A DNA stretch of 64,000 nt from Ornithodoros turicata (GCF_037126465.1 NC_088201.1:123454324-123518323); one strand, 5' to 3'. Shown: positions 1-11,400, numbered from the stretch's first letter. Notes: a model not told the origin generated them from the sequence alone. Made by a program: numbers and translations.

Positions 1-1871
1 CAACTGAATTTGAAACAGTCGACCCTGGAGGAAGTCTCTGACACAGCGAAACAGGCGACCACGCACTCCCAGAGAGTGGAGGTCCTTGAGAATACCATAA
101 CGCAACGCTGTGTCATAGGCCTTCTCCAAATAAAAAAAAGACAGAAACACAGTGCTGTTTCCTGATGAAAGCTTCCCTTATTATGCTTTCTAGGCGCAGA
201 AGATGATCAGTTGTTGAGTGTGCAGCTCTAAACCCGCACTGAAAACGGTCCAGACATTGGTTTTGTTCCATGTAGTACACAAGTCGACTGTTCACCGTGC
301 GCTCGTAAGGTTTTTCCGAGACAGCTGGTGAGAGCAATCGGCCTGTAGCTTGATGGATCAGATTTATCTTTTCCTGGCTTCAAGAGAGGGATGACTGTTG
401 CCAGTTTCCAGCTAGAAGGCAGCATGCCTTCTGGCCAGACCAGATTAAAGAAGTCCAAAAGACTGTCAAGGGAGGTGTCTAACAGATGGCTGAGCATAGA
501 ATAAGTGATGTTGTCTGGTCCAGGTGCCGTGGCTTTTCGAGAAAACAAGGCTTGAAGAAGTTCTGTCTTTGTAAATGGCTTATTGTAGCCACATCGGTCA
601 CCTGATGCGCTTGAGAGTGTTTGTTTTTCCGCACGTTCCTTGAACCTTAAGAAGTCAGGTGTGTAATGTGATGAGCTCGAAACGTTTGAGAAGTGCTCAC
701 CAAGAGCATTTGCCTGTTCATCTATGCTCTTACAAACTATGCCATTAACCTGTAGTAGAGGTACGGAAATGACGTAGTCGCCCTTAATTTTTCTTAGTCT
801 ATCCCACAGTGCTTTTGATGGGGCGCTAGAGTTTAGAGAGGATAAAAAATTTTTCCACTAGTCCTCCTTTGCTCGGCGTCGCGTCCATCGGGCTTTAGCA
901 CGAGCTTTTTTAAATGCAAGCAGGTTTGCACCCGTGGGGTATCTTCGAAAGATCCCCCACGCTCGGTTCTGCTTCCTGCGTGTCTTTTCACATTCACTCG
1001 TCCACCAGGGTTTAGGACGCCTGGGGAGATTTCTTTGTGTTTGTGGTATGGATAGTTTAGCGGCATGAATAATTTTGTTTGTGGTCACCTTGTTGGCCTC
1101 CTCCACACCGAGAGGATCAAAAGATGAAGGCGCAAGTTCTGCCTCTTTGGTAAATAACTCCCAGTCTGCTTCAGATTGCTTCCATCGGGGTGGCCGTGCT
1201 CTTTTATTACTGGTACCAGATAATCTAAGGATAACGGGAAAGTGATCGCTACCTCGAGGGTTTTGGTCGACTTTCCAGTCAACGAAAGGATAAAGACTGG
1301 GACAGCATAATGAGATGTCAATTGCAGAGAGTGACTGGGTTGCAGAGTTCATGTAAGTCGGCAACCCTTTATTTAACAAACAAATTGACCGGGAAAAGAG
1401 TACTCTTTCCAACATCTTACCACGGTTGTCAGTTTTTGCACTGCCCCACAAAGAATTGTGGGCGTTAAAATCTCCCAAAATCATAAATGGTTGAGGCAGC
1501 TGGTCGCAAAGCTACTCAAAGTCCCTCTGACGTACAATAGCTGAGGGAGGCAAGTACAAAGAGCAGACTGTAATAATCTGGTCTAGGCATACTTGTATGG
1601 CTACAGCCTCAAGGTCTGTTGCCAGTGGAATATTCCTTGTAGGGACAGAGAGTGGTACAACAACAGCTACACCACCAGATGCACGTGCTGTGTGCGCACG
1701 GTCCCTGCGGAAGATAGTGTACCTACGAAAGGGATTTAAATTTTTCGGAGTTAGGTATGTTTCCTGTAAACACAAACACATTGCACTGTTCTCCTCAAAC
1801 AGGTCATGAACGTCGTCCAAGTTTGATAAAAGACCTCGACAATTCCATTGGAGTATAACCTGTGCACCCAT
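1..1871 (-). mobile_element. Non-LTR retrotransposon, endonuclease + reverse transcriptase ORF (decayed, cut by window edge)
   Basis: Reads right to left. One frame starting at ATG 1871 begins with an apurinic-type endonuclease (ILQWNCRGL near 1860, LQETYL near 1760, MILGDFNAHN at 1484-1455, GSDHFPVI near 1240). It runs into a reverse transcriptase (TAPGPDN near 520, SSYRPIALTSCLGK near 330, FQCGFR near 240). The frame holds two in-frame TAG stops (1512-1514 and 858-860), a one-base frameshift near 312 and another at an A-run (plus strand) near 130. At that run the expected FFDLEKAYD motif has Tyr for the first catalytic Asp. The rest of the RT lies beyond base 1. Family knowledge places this architecture in the I/Jockey-type LINE superfamilies; the exact clade is not resolved. 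Only three or four lesions suggest a fairly young dead copy. Confidence 0.93.
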
Positions 1872-1972
1872 GAAAAAGATGATGGAAGAGAGAAGCAGCA
1901 AACTCTTGATCATGTGGTCACTAATACAGAACCCTGTGGACCGTATAGACATCAATGTTACTTAGGGAGGAA

Positions 1973-2240
1973 TTATTCTTGGTGGAGGCATTTTCTGTGT
2001 ACTTTTTGGTCTGCTGCCCCTACCTTGGTTAGATGTCCTCTCTCTCTTTTGTTTTCCCTGAGAGAGAGCACCTGGGAGACTAGAAGACGACTTCTGCGAT
2101 AAGCAGTCGTCGTCGTCCATGTCAATGTCCTGCAATGTGGCCTGGGGTTGTGAATTTCACTTATCATGTATGCTGGTGTCTCAAATTAGAGTTTGCAACA
2201 AGAGCTGCATGGTTGCATTCTCTGCAGGCTTGTTGGCTTT
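1973..2240 (-). pseudogene. Possible ORF1 (gag-like) 3' remnant of the same LINE
   Basis: Upstream of the endonuclease ORF on the same strand is a stretch rich in basic residues and short open segments, with a GHSKAN-like piece that could be a decayed zinc knuckle. LINEs of this type carry a nucleic-acid-binding ORF1 here, so position favours ORF1. The frames are broken and I cannot prove homology. Confidence 0.3.
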
Positions 2241-2254
2241 GCTATGACCCACAA

Positions 2255-2410
2255 TTTGAAAGTAACAGGAAATGTAACGCATTACATTTTTACTTGGTAA
2301 CGCATTACATTTTTGATGAAGTAATTTGTAATGGTAAAGAATTAATTTTTGCGCACTAGTAACAGTAACTGTAATCAATCAATCATAATCAAGTAACGTG
2401 TGCAACTCTG
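2255..2410. repeat. GTAACG/ATTAC-rich dispersed-repeat fragment
   Basis: The words GTAACGCATTACATTTTT and variants recur several times (2273-2310), followed by AGTAACAGTAACTGTAATC. This GTAAC-rich texture is typical of short non-autonomous DNA transposon ends in arthropods. No clean pair of termini could be defined. Confidence 0.4.
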
Positions 2411-3010
2411 GTCCGGAGTGACGCGGACGACGTGCATGTGCTTTACCTCGGAGGGATTATCCTTCCCGCGCGGCGTTCTTCCTGACCGCTTCAAGGTCAC
2501 GATCGGTTCACTTTATATCGTTCACTTTCGGGGACTCCTGATTCGACATTCCGAGAATCGCGGGACACCCTCCCTAAAGTGTGCTATACCTGCATATCCC
2601 ATAGGTGCAATGTATTGCACCACGTTTTTCTCTTGCATCTCAATAAACTAAGTTTTGCCAGAAAATGTCCACATCAAGACGAACGAATGAGAACTCTACG
2701 TCATTTTGATAGCAAAATGGCGCCTCTAGAGCCACATAATTTTTTGCCCGACCAACTTAGCCTATTCGCGTTTCTTCTACGGAGTAACGGCTGGCTGTAC
2801 GCCTAATTTTTGCTTGCAAATATCTAAGAAACTCTAAGCTCCCCAAAAAATGTCCACTATGGGACGTGAAGGTGCAAGATTCTACTTCAAGCTGAGACGA
2901 AGAACGCCACCCAAAGTAGCGTCAATTTTTGGCCCGGGCGTATAAAGTTCTCGATCAAGGAACGGGGCCTGTGATCGAGGTTATGCCGGGTTACGCCGAT
3001 ACAACTCGTG
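2411..3010. other. No recognisable feature
   Basis: Unique-looking sequence. Short open frames show no recognisable protein and no repeat is apparent. Confidence 0.5.
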
Positions 3011-3014
3011 TTCA

Positions 3015-3085
3015 GCTGGCCTGGCTGGTAATGCTTCAGCGTTCACTGAGAAATGCCCGGGTTCGAATCCCCACCCCCGCGTTTC
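3015..3085 (+). repeat. tRNA-derived (SINE-like) fragment
   Basis: An A-box-like stretch (TGGCCTGGCTGG) is followed about 45 bases later by a good RNA polymerase III B box (GGGTTCGAATCCCC). The spacing fits a tRNA-derived promoter. Acceptor pairing is poor, so this looks like a degenerate SINE head rather than a functional tRNA. No tail or target duplication was identified. Confidence 0.5.
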
Positions 3086-3649
3086 GTTCATTGCACTTAC
3101 TTTGTTTTACTCTGTTGACTCCTTGATACGTATTTTTATGCATTTCGCACCGGTTGCTGTTTGCGCTTTTTGATTTTTATTTTTGCTAAAAGTCGCGCGT
3201 ACAGGGATCGGGATGACGAGCGCAGTAGAGATACCGTTGCGTAGATGCATGGAACTAATATGAGTACGTTGTTGTTAGTACGTGGTGAGCGTCGTGATCT
3301 GGGAACCATTCTAACAGTTCGCTGGTTGAAACTTTAAAATCGCGTATCGATATCGCGGATGCGTTGCAGCAACTGCTGTTTGAGCCTTTGAGTTGGTAGG
3401 CAGTTTGCTGATCTGCACGTTTATACCCACAACCGACCTAAATATAGGAACCAGTTCCTCCCTACTGCTTACACGCTATCGCGAGAGCAGTTTCGGACTA
3501 GTGATGTCTCCCGAAATTAAGTCAAAGCGAGTGATTTATGAAAAAGGGAATACCTCGTGCTATCACAGTTTATTCTTAAATGTGAACCTCGTTACGGATT
3601 CTTCTAATCATATATTATTGCTCTAGTTACATTCTTCGGCCCGATCTTT

Positions 3650-4050
3650 CCGACACAGGCCTGTTGCCTGGATGATTCACACATAATAATAATAATAAGA
3701 AGAAAATGTGCTCGCGAGCCGTGGAAGCAAGGGCAAAGTCCTCCTGTTGCAGACAAGCTACCCCACAGATGGTCATTTGCATTTGTTGCTTAGCACTTTG
3801 TCATTCGTTTTTTCGCTCTATCCATGCTGCATGTCTTTGTGACAGATACGACGTGTGCACATCAGATGAGAGGGCAACGTAAGCCTAAAAGCGAAACTTA
3901 CATCATACCATTTCAATTCAGGTGTACCATGTGTTCCACGATTTCAACAAAATGACAAGGAAAAGTCCATTGCAATCTAAGACATTCGCGTTCTGTGGGA
4001 AGCAAGAACAAGACTTGTCGCTGTCACAGCTGGCAGCTCTATCAATGGCA
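3650..4050. other. No gene; short AAT microsatellite
   Basis: A short (AAT)n run lies at about 3683-3700. Nothing else is recognisable. Confidence 0.5.
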
Positions 4051-4203
4051 GCGGTTACATGAATGATACACAAGCGTATCGTATCGAGTTATCGCACCTC
4101 CTCGCACCAACCCCAAGCGGCGGATTGGTTGACTTGGCCCTGTCAGAGAGGATGTGTTGCGATAGCTCGATATGATACGCTTTTGTCGCATTCATATAAC
4201 CGC
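4051..4203. mobile_element. Palindromic MITE, 153 bp
   Basis: The ends are long imperfect inverted repeats: GCGGTTACATGAATG on the left pairs with CATTCATATAACCGC on the right. Pairing continues inward through AAGCGTATCGTATCGAG versus CTCGATATGATACGC for about 48 bases. Only about 55 bases form the centre. There is no coding capacity. The family is unknown and no target duplication is obvious. Confidence 0.7.
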
Positions 4204-4779
4204 AGTTATCTTTGGCCACGAACGGCCAGTGCAGGTGATCAGTGTTTCTTCCAATTGGTACAGGAACGCTACTCAGCTTGGTTGAAGGCAGCAAAGAAGA
4301 GTGGTAGAGTGTTTATTAGCAATGATAAGGACGATTCATGAGGGCGTCAAGCAAGTGGTTTCTCTCCTTTTATTTCTTTACATTTTCGAGCGGGGGAGGG
4401 GCTATATTTTTGCGGTCAAGAAGGTGAAATGAAGCGGTGTACGGCGAATAAAGTGTGCGGCGGAGCATCGACCTCAAGGACAGACCCACAAGATCGCTTT
4501 CCTCGCTCGTGCTTTTCGGCGGGTCCGACTATGATCTACTCAGTGCAGCGGAGGCTGTTCGTGCGTTTGCCGTGTACTCCCAAAAGATGCGCTTATTACG
4601 CTTAATAATGCACTGCATTACGTTAAAGGTCCGGCGTGCGCATTATATAACGATGCAAGGAACACGTCATTTTCGAAAGCCTTCATGCATAAACAGTTAT
4701 ATTCAAAAGTGCTACATTACCAAGACATAAGATAATGTCTAAATGGAAGTACATGTAATATACATAGTACATCCACATA

Positions 4780-4975
4780 CAGGGTGTCCCGCCTAACATG
4801 TCACGAAATTTAATAAAAGAAAAACAATGCAAGTTTGCACCTGCATGAGTTAGAAACAGGTGCTACGGTTGACGTAGCACGTGTTTCTGACTGAAGTAGC
4901 CGAAAAGTAGCGAGCGCTTTCGTTTGATCACCCTCTTCAAATATAATTTCGTGACCCGTTAGGCTGGACACCCTG
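4780..4975. mobile_element. TA-flanked MITE with CAGGGTGTCC termini (copy 1)
   Basis: The terminal inverted repeats begin CAGGGTGTCCCGCCTAAC on the left and, read from the right end, CAGGGTGTCCAGCCTAAC. They stay alike for about 30 bases. TA dinucleotides flank both ends (4778-4779 and 4976-4977), the target duplication of Tc1/mariner-type transposons. The interior resembles that of the MITE at 53,095-53,306 (CGCTACTTTTC, GAAACA.GTGCTAC), so the two belong to one family. Confidence 0.82.
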
Positions 4976-4977
4976 TA

Positions 4978-7209
4978 GACCCGACAGCGCAAGGACGTTA
5001 TATATTCATGTATATCATTGTACAGAGTTTCCTTTTAATCGACTCAACTTTGTAATTTGCTAACTGCAAGTACAACTACTATATTGTGTATGATATACAC
5101 GGAAATAATATGACCGGGAGTAGGCGCGTGCCCGGTGACTAATAATTAGGAAGTCTCAATTACGGCTGACGTCTGAAATATTCGTGCCAGCAGAATTGTA
5201 GCCTGGCATTAACAAAAAAATGTGACGAAGAAAGGCGCCGTCAAAAAACTCGAATGGTTCGCGCACACCACGCGCTATTCGAAATCGCATTTATCTTCAT
5301 TATGAAGGCATTGGCAACTGTAGTGAAAAATATTGATGTTTCTGATGCCGACCGACAAATAAGCTATCTGGGGTTTTTTGTAATGTAGCTCATTGAATGC
5401 CTACTTAGCGACCTTTTAGCGCAACCACTGCACGAAAGTCCTGCAACTAATTAAAGGATATAAGAAAGCTTCTAACCACTTATTTATATCACACTGTTTT
5501 GCGGGCTTTTGATTTAATTTCTTGCAATCAACGCTGCGACTCTAGCAAATTTTTGTTTTCGTCAAACACGCCCGCACTATGGGTCGTATCATTTCCGCCA
5601 CGACATATATACAGTGTGCAACAACGTAGTTGTTATTTGGCTCTTGGTCACTTTAAAAGCAGCATTGTTAAAAGGGAGAGGTAGCCACTGTGTGGGTAAA
5701 ATACGATATCGAATATCGCACACTTTGGATTCCGTAATTATGAGTGGCATGGTTTTCGTATACATACGAACGCAGAGTGGTGCAAATTCGATGACCAACA
5801 GTACACGTGTGTCAGATTGGATATATCCAAATTAACTTCCTAACTTTCTCTTTGGTGGATGTTCGGAAGCACGAGGATAGTAGAATTGTAGCCAAGTGTT
5901 AGAAAACCCGCATTGTTTTGTAAGCGTCCTGAAGGTTGCACGACCACCTGATATCGCTTTTAAAAAGTCGCTTGCAAATGAGCTTGCTGCAGCGTGCGCT
6001 GAACTCAATATCCCCGTTTTTTTGTCCATATTTCTAAAGATTGTTTTTGATTACTGAGACATGACCTAAGGGACCGGATATCCTGTAGCACGCGCTATGT
6101 CCTCATTATGCACCGCGACGGCCAATTCACATGCAGCCCTGCTCGCGCCAATCTTGAGAACAACGACAACGCTTGCGGTATGCAGTTCATGATTAGGCCT
6201 GTGATGGGATTTTTGGATTTTATCCACCTATGCCGTCAACACAGCTTGGGACAAAAGTTTCTCTAACGCTGAAATCTTGTATTTAAATTCTTCCCCTGTG
6301 GCCCTAAGGGAACTTTTCTTGACCACAGTCCGTGAGTTGATTTATTCCAAGGATTCTGCTCAACACTTGCTCCCCAAAGCAGCAGGGGAGGCTGAGAGAT
6401 CCCAGCGTTTGAGAAACTTCTTTTCCCCCTAAACTGTACTCCTGCAGCCCGAAAACGGCGAGCTAAATCGGCGTACAACCGAAGCGGCGAAACAAGATTA
6501 CTTCTTCAGCTTGTTTAGCAGGCGTCTGGTAAAAAATCGGGGAAACAAAAAATGATAAACTGATAATCGCGCTGGCGGAAGAATAGCGAAACAATGATAA
6601 GTTGTTTTCACGCGGCCTCCGGCTTACTCTCCCGCCCTACCCAAGAGTTCCTCCTTTCAGCTGATTGTGACCCGTGGCATTGCTTATTTTATAAGGCATT
6701 TCTGAACTAAGGTGAAGCCAGCATTCAGAGTGAATGTCCCTGAATTCTCTCCTCGTGTTAAGTTGGCAGCTGTGAAGTATTCCGTGGATGGCGTAATGGT
6801 TCATTACAAAGTTCCGTTCCTCGGTAACCTCGCGGTGTGTTGATATTCCTGGTTCATCATTACCCAGATTGAAGGTCAGAAACTCGGCGTAGAAAATATC
6901 GTCAAGATCACTGCGCCATTTTGAACGTCATTCCATGTGGGGATGCTTGGTGACTTAGAACTGTTCGAATATACGTGTGGGAGTGTGCTTTTTATTGTTC
7001 TGTGGAAGAATATTTACAGTGCACCGAAAACTGTTTTTTCTTCTATTCTTAATGTGAGATGGCGCCACTCGTATCACAAAAGTTGTTCTCCTCCGTTTCA
7101 CGAAAACTGTTTGTGGTGAGTCTCCGGTCGGTTCCTTGTTACTGGACTATGTACCGAGCGACTGATCGACCGTATGCACTGCAGCAATTCCCCGAAACAT
7201 ATCAATAGT
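4978..7209. other. No supportable gene
   Basis: Open frames are short, have no recognisable domains and lack convincing splice-flanked exons. No clear repeat was seen. Confidence 0.5.
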
Positions 7210-7350
7210 GAGTTTTAGCATACCGTCGATAAGGTTATCGTGCCTATCGGAACCAATCGCAGTCCTACGTGACTCAGAATCTTATCCACTGATTGGTTCC
7301 GGTTGATACGGTTCGACGCAAGCCACGTTATCAACGGTCTGCTAAAACTC
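7210..7350. mobile_element. MITE with GAGTTTTAGC termini, 141 bp
   Basis: The left end GAGTTTTAGCATACCGTCG pairs with the right end, which read inward is GAGTTTTAGCAGACCGTTG. The inner GGAACCAATC / GATTGGTTCC also pair. There is no coding capacity. It shares its terminal ten bases with the MITE 260 bp to the right but has a different interior. Confidence 0.75.
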
Positions 7351-7611
7351 TCTAATATGCGACAGCACTTCTTTGACGTGTTTGGGGCCTTGAAAGTACA
7401 GCGTCAGTGGAGAGCGACACTTCCACTCTCGCGATGAGTTATGTCCCCCTCGTTAGTGGCGCGCCTCGGCTCCTAAAAAAAGGTTTCGGCGAAGGGGATT
7501 TAGCAGATTAGAAGGTCTTCGTGATTGCGGTTCCTAAAATACGATAAGCCCGTATTTCTTTCAAGCGGCTGGAATCATGTTATCGATCTTTGTTTTGACA
7601 GCTTCATATGC

Positions 7612-7773
7612 GAGTTTTAGTGGATCGTATGCTATCGCCTTTGCGTATGTAAGGAATAGCGTTGGTGGTTATGCGCACGCGCAAAACATAAAGAGAGCTT
7701 CGCGCACTGCGCAGAACCACTACGCTATCCCCAACGTACGCAAAGGCGATACCGTACGATACACTAAAACTCT
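7612..7773. mobile_element. MITE with GAGTTTTAGT termini, 162 bp
   Basis: The left arm GAGTTTTAGTGGATCGTA and inner GCTATCGCCTTTGCGTA are matched by the right arm (TACGCAAAGGCGATACC, then CTAAAACTC at the end). The palindrome covers almost the whole element. A related core, ATCGTATGACACCGCCTTTG, appears alone at about 43,768, which suggests a dispersed family. Confidence 0.78.
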
Positions 7774-7797
7774 CTATTTATTCTACCGTTTTCGTAG

Positions 7798-7857
7798 AGC
7801 GCTTGCGTCCTGCTGACTATGTCACTTCGTTATGTCGTCCTGGATTTGAGTTACACT
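7798..7857 (+). pseudogene. Helentron-like helicase, left piece (split by the gypsy insertion)
   Basis: This short open stretch lies left of the LTR element. When one copy of the CACT target duplication is removed, its frame joins directly to the helicase frame that resumes at 13,437. It is too short to recognise alone; the assignment rests on the frame and the target duplication. An in-frame stop at 7795 bounds it on the left, close to the end of a MITE. Confidence 0.5.
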
Positions 7858-8144
7858 TGTGGGATTCTGCCCCCTTCAATCCCATGCGGGGTTGAGTCCC
7901 ACCCGTCTTTTGCCCAACCACTGCACCGAGAGACACAGACACAAGTGAACAAACACACTCTTTACTCAGTGACAAGGGCACCACTTATATCTCATGTGTC
8001 GCAGATCCTCCGTTCCGCTCAAAATCCCGCTCCCTACCTTGACAGCTGTCGGCAGAAACATAGCCCTTTCCCCCCATCGCCGTGGAGCTTTTATCTTCTT
8101 CGTTAAGCAGCGACTGCATCATGGGCGAACAGCAGCGCCCCACA
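7858..8144 (-). repeat. 3' LTR of the gypsy element
   Basis: It starts TGTGGG and ends CCCACA, a perfect six-base inverted repeat. It aligns along its whole length with 13,156-13,432, with scattered substitutions and small indels including about nine extra bases near 8,120 (ATGGGCGAA). Divergence between the LTRs gives a rough insertion age if counted precisely. Confidence 0.93.
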
Positions 8145-8160
8145 CTCCCCCCCCCCCCTT
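8145..8160 (-). other. Polypurine tract of the gypsy element
   Basis: On the minus strand this is AA, a run of 12 G, then AG, directly upstream of the 3' LTR. This is the position and composition expected for the plus-strand DNA primer of an LTR retrotransposon. Confidence 0.85.
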
Positions 8161-8207
8161 AGAGTTCACATGTCTGGCAGGTCCGACATGTCGAGTATGA
8201 GTTCGCT

Positions 8208-9040
8208 TTAGAACCAGGTCTCCAACGCGTAAATGACCTGGCCTCGACCTTTGTTGTACTGGAGAGACCAGACTTGCGACCTCAAGACTCTCTCGTGCCA
8301 AACGAATGGCAGTCGAAATTCTATCGCGAAGATCGTCTGCATACTTCGCGTCGAACGACCAGGCTGTGCATGCCGTGTTCGCAATGTGTTTTCGAGCGGG
8401 AACACTATTTCCCGTCCCAAATTCAAATAAGCCGGGGTAAATCCTGTCGACCTATTTTCCGTCGTACGAGTGGCAAAGCCAAGCTCCGTAAGACGGGCGT
8501 CCCAATCTCTATGCCTTTCGGTAGAAGATACCAACATCATCTTGATGTTGCGATTAACCCGCTCAGACGGGACGTCTTTACGTGACGTATGCTCAACGCG
8601 GAGCAGCTATCGACAAACACCTTACTTGTAAAGTACGAGGCGTTATCCCTGATGAGCTGGTCCGGGAATCCAAACCGGGAAAAAACGTCCAGCAGTCTGT
8701 CCCAGATCCGAGTGGACACCAACTTCTGCAGAGGGTAAAACTCAACCCACTTCGTGAAGTGATCTGTTACAACTAACAGATACTGGTTACCACGGGGACT
8801 TCTCGGATAAGGACCCATTACGTCGCATGCGACTATCTGCCAAGGTTTCTGGCAAACAATCGGTCGCAGCAAGCCGGGAGGCTGCCCTCCACGCGGCCTA
8901 GACTTCTGACATATCGGACAGCTGCGTGTATACAGCAAAACATCCTATCTCATGCCTGGCCAAGTCGCGATACGACACAACTTAGAATAAGTCTTGCTGC
9001 CGGTACCGTGACGCGACAATGCAGAATCATGGAAGTATTT
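8208..9040 (-). pseudogene. Gypsy integrase (broken)
   Basis: From right to left: a His/Cys zinc domain (FHD..SRHG near 9,030, CPIC at about 8,915, with one in-frame stop TAG near 8,945); a catalytic core with the first Asp in VACDVMGP and the second in LIRDNASYF; then a frameshift plus a small deletion near 8,555, where the usual YHPQAN segment is lost. The downstream frame resumes with SERVNRN holding the expected Glu. A further frameshift near 8,250 separates a C-terminal piece (RVGDLVLKR). The DD-E residues survive but are split over frames, so no functional enzyme can be made. Confidence 0.9.
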
Positions 9041-9147
9041 GAGGAATAACTTAGGCAGCTTCCTTGGAACTGCGATCCGAAAGGGGCTATCACCAACCTC
9101 CTCGTCGTCCGCCTGGGGAATGTACCGGACCAGGAGATACTCCTCGC

Positions 9148-10012
9148 TCAGCTCATAGGAGTCGTACCTCTCCTTAGCGTCTTCCTTGCCTTCCAGGTTT
9201 GCCGTTTCCAGCCACCTTGCATTCTAGCCGTTTCCAGCCGCCTTGACACACGCTGACAAAGGCCGTCGGTCCTCTGCGCTTCCAGGATGTCGTTCCTGCG
9301 TACAATCTGTCCCCACGAGAGCTCCTCCTCCGTGACGGTATGGTTAACCGCGGCCAATAGCTCCTGCAGAATAACGACGTCCTCAAGGGGCAGCGGTGCT
9401 CGAGATAGCGCGTCTGCCGGCTTATTTAAGGTTCCATTCTGGTATTCCACCGAGAAGTCGTATCGCTGCAACGTTAATCTGCAAAGTGCGAGCCGTCCGG
9501 CTGGCTTTTTCAACCGCTTTAACCAGGATAGTGTCTGATGGTCAGTTCGAATAGTGAATTTCCCGCCATACAGATACATATCGAACTTATGTAGTGCGAA
9601 CATGATTTCTAGGCACTCCTTCTCCGCCACGCTGTAATTGCGTTCGGGAGGCGTCAGCGTGCGGCTTGCAAATGCCACGGGCTGCAGTTCACCGCGATGC
9701 TCTTGTAACAAGACTGCACCAAGGCCGTAATCGCTCGCATCTGTTTGAAGTACAAATGGGCGATTCAGGTCAGGGAGATACAAGCGGGTAGTTTCCGCGA
9801 TCGCTTTAGCCAGAGAGGTAAATGCCTGTTCCTGCGCTTGACCCCACGACCATCGTGCTCCCTTCCGCAAAAGCCAACCCAGGAAGCGTTGCAAGCTTTT
9901 AACATCCGTCAGGCGGGGGTACTCAAGGATAGCCTTTAGCTTGTCCTCGTTCGGCCTGACCGTGCAGGACTCCACCTTGAACCCGAGGAGATCGATGCTG
10001 TTGGTAACCAAC
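9148..10012 (-). pseudogene. Gypsy RT C-terminus and RNase H
   Basis: After the RT thumb (RFLGW near 9,880) the frame passes straight to LLRKGARWSWG. Relatives have about 20 more residues here, so I infer an in-frame deletion. RNase H follows with its catalytic signatures (TDASDYG at about 9,724-9,744, EKECLEI, TDHQTLSW). This is the longest intact block of the element and ends at a stop at 9,148, before the integrase. Confidence 0.92.
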
Positions 10013-10188
10013 TGCATCTTCCGGGAATGACAAAAGGGCAAGGGTGCAGGCCAGCTGGTACATCGTGAAAAATTGGAACTCGAGAAATGGACAGAGGAAG
10101 GACGACACGACACGTTCTCGACACGTGTCGTGTCGTCCCTCCTCTGTCGCTTTCTCGGGTTCCAATTTTTCACCATGCATCTTCCGGG
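10013..10188. mobile_element. Palindromic insertion (about 150 bp) inside gypsy RT, 13-bp TSD
   Basis: TGCATCTTCCGGG occurs at 10,013-10,025 and again at 10,176-10,188, flanking about 150 bases foreign to the RT frame. The inner 10,065-10,173 is a near-perfect hairpin: GTGAAAAATTGGAA opens it, TTCCAATTTTTCAC closes it, and the centre lies in CGACACG..CGTGTCG. The duplicated words encode the same RT residues (RKM) on both sides, which proves insertion into the coding sequence. The 163-bp offset also shifts the frame. A long target duplication is more typical of LINE-driven insertion than of cut-and-paste MITEs. Confidence 0.85.
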
Positions 10189-11058
10189 GATTGACAGTCA
10201 CTCCTGCAGCCTGCACGCGTCCTAACACCAGATTCAAATGAGAAAGGTGTTCCTGTAATGTACGTGAAAAAATTACTACGTCATCCATGTACGCCATAGC
10301 GAAATTGTATTTCGCATCGCCAAGCACCTCGTCCATCACTCGCTGAAAACTAGCGAGGGAATTAGACAGTCCAAAGGCCAGTCGGACAAATTCAAATAGT
10401 CCCCTGTGGCTGGCAACTGCTGTTTTCTCAACATCATACCCTGCTATCGGAATCATAGGAATCCTCTACTGCAGTCCAAAGTTGTAAACACGTGGACTGA
10501 TCCCAACGAATACATGATCGAGTTTATCGAGGGAAAAGGGTACGAATCTCTTACCGTCACCTCGTTCAGTCGGCGGTAATCCACGCACAACCTTGCGGTT
10601 CCATCCTTTTCCGGCGCAAGAACCATTGGAAAAGACCACGGGCTGCGGGAATGTCTCACAGCAACTGTCTCGATCATTTCATCTAGCGCAGCATCGAGGA
10701 GCTTGCGCTTATGCACGCTTAAAGGCCAAAGATTACATTGCCAGGGCCTTGCGTCGCCGGTTTCTATCCGTTGCTCCAATGCATGGGTTAGACTTGGTCT
10801 CTCTGTGAACACACAGGAGAATGGCCGCAATGCTTTAGCGAGCATGCGTCGCTGGTCCGTGCTCCCTGGAAATGGTTTCAGGGCGTCCTCCAAGACAGCG
10901 GGTACAACCGTCGCCTGTTGGGTGTTCTGCCCCGGAAAATAGCTCAACGGGCGTAGATTGTCCAGTTCCGGAATCTTGGGTCTCCTCGCCGGTCCAGTTC
11001 TGCTCCTTTTCTGGCCTCTTCCACTCCATGAACGGGTGGAATGTAGTACCGCTTGCAT
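10189..11058 (-). pseudogene. Gypsy reverse transcriptase (broken)
   Basis: Two open segments (11,058-10,453 and 10,456-10,189) are joined by a frameshift at about 10,455. The first carries the fingers (LAPEKDGTARLCVDYRRLN) and palm motif A (LDCSRGF, first Asp kept). The second carries LAFGLSNSLASFQRVM and the catalytic YMDD box at 10,280-10,291. Active-site residues are intact, so loss of function comes from the frame break and the palindromic insertion. Confidence 0.94.
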
Positions 11059-11069
11059 GCTGGTAGCCT

Positions 11070-11400
11070 CCGCGACGTAAGTCCAGGACGAGTCCCATCC
11101 GGATAATGAAGTCGCGTCCCAGGATCATCAGTCCCGCCAATCGGGGCAGGTAGATGAAGCGTTTCCCTTGCCTTCCTTTGCCTCCTTTGCATGAAGCGTT
11201 GTCTCACACTTTGTCCGTCGACGGTCAAAGTGAGACGTATTGCTCCTCTGGCTGGTACCACTACATCTGATGCGAGCCTTAGGCAGGTCCTGGATGTTCG
11301 CACGGAAATGTTCCGCTCCCGGCACCAATAGTGGATGGTGTCACCTATCAGGGACCTACAGCCGCTCCAGTGTCCACCAAAGCTGCAACGTCCTTACTCA
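11070..11400 (-). pseudogene. Gypsy protease (retropepsin) remnant
   Basis: The C-terminal signature (MILGRDFIIRMGLVLDLR) is at about 11,065-11,128. It matches the conserved ILG-D-F end of gypsy retropepsins. Upstream the frame shifts repeatedly, and I could not place the catalytic D-T/S-G triad with confidence. Confidence 0.75.
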
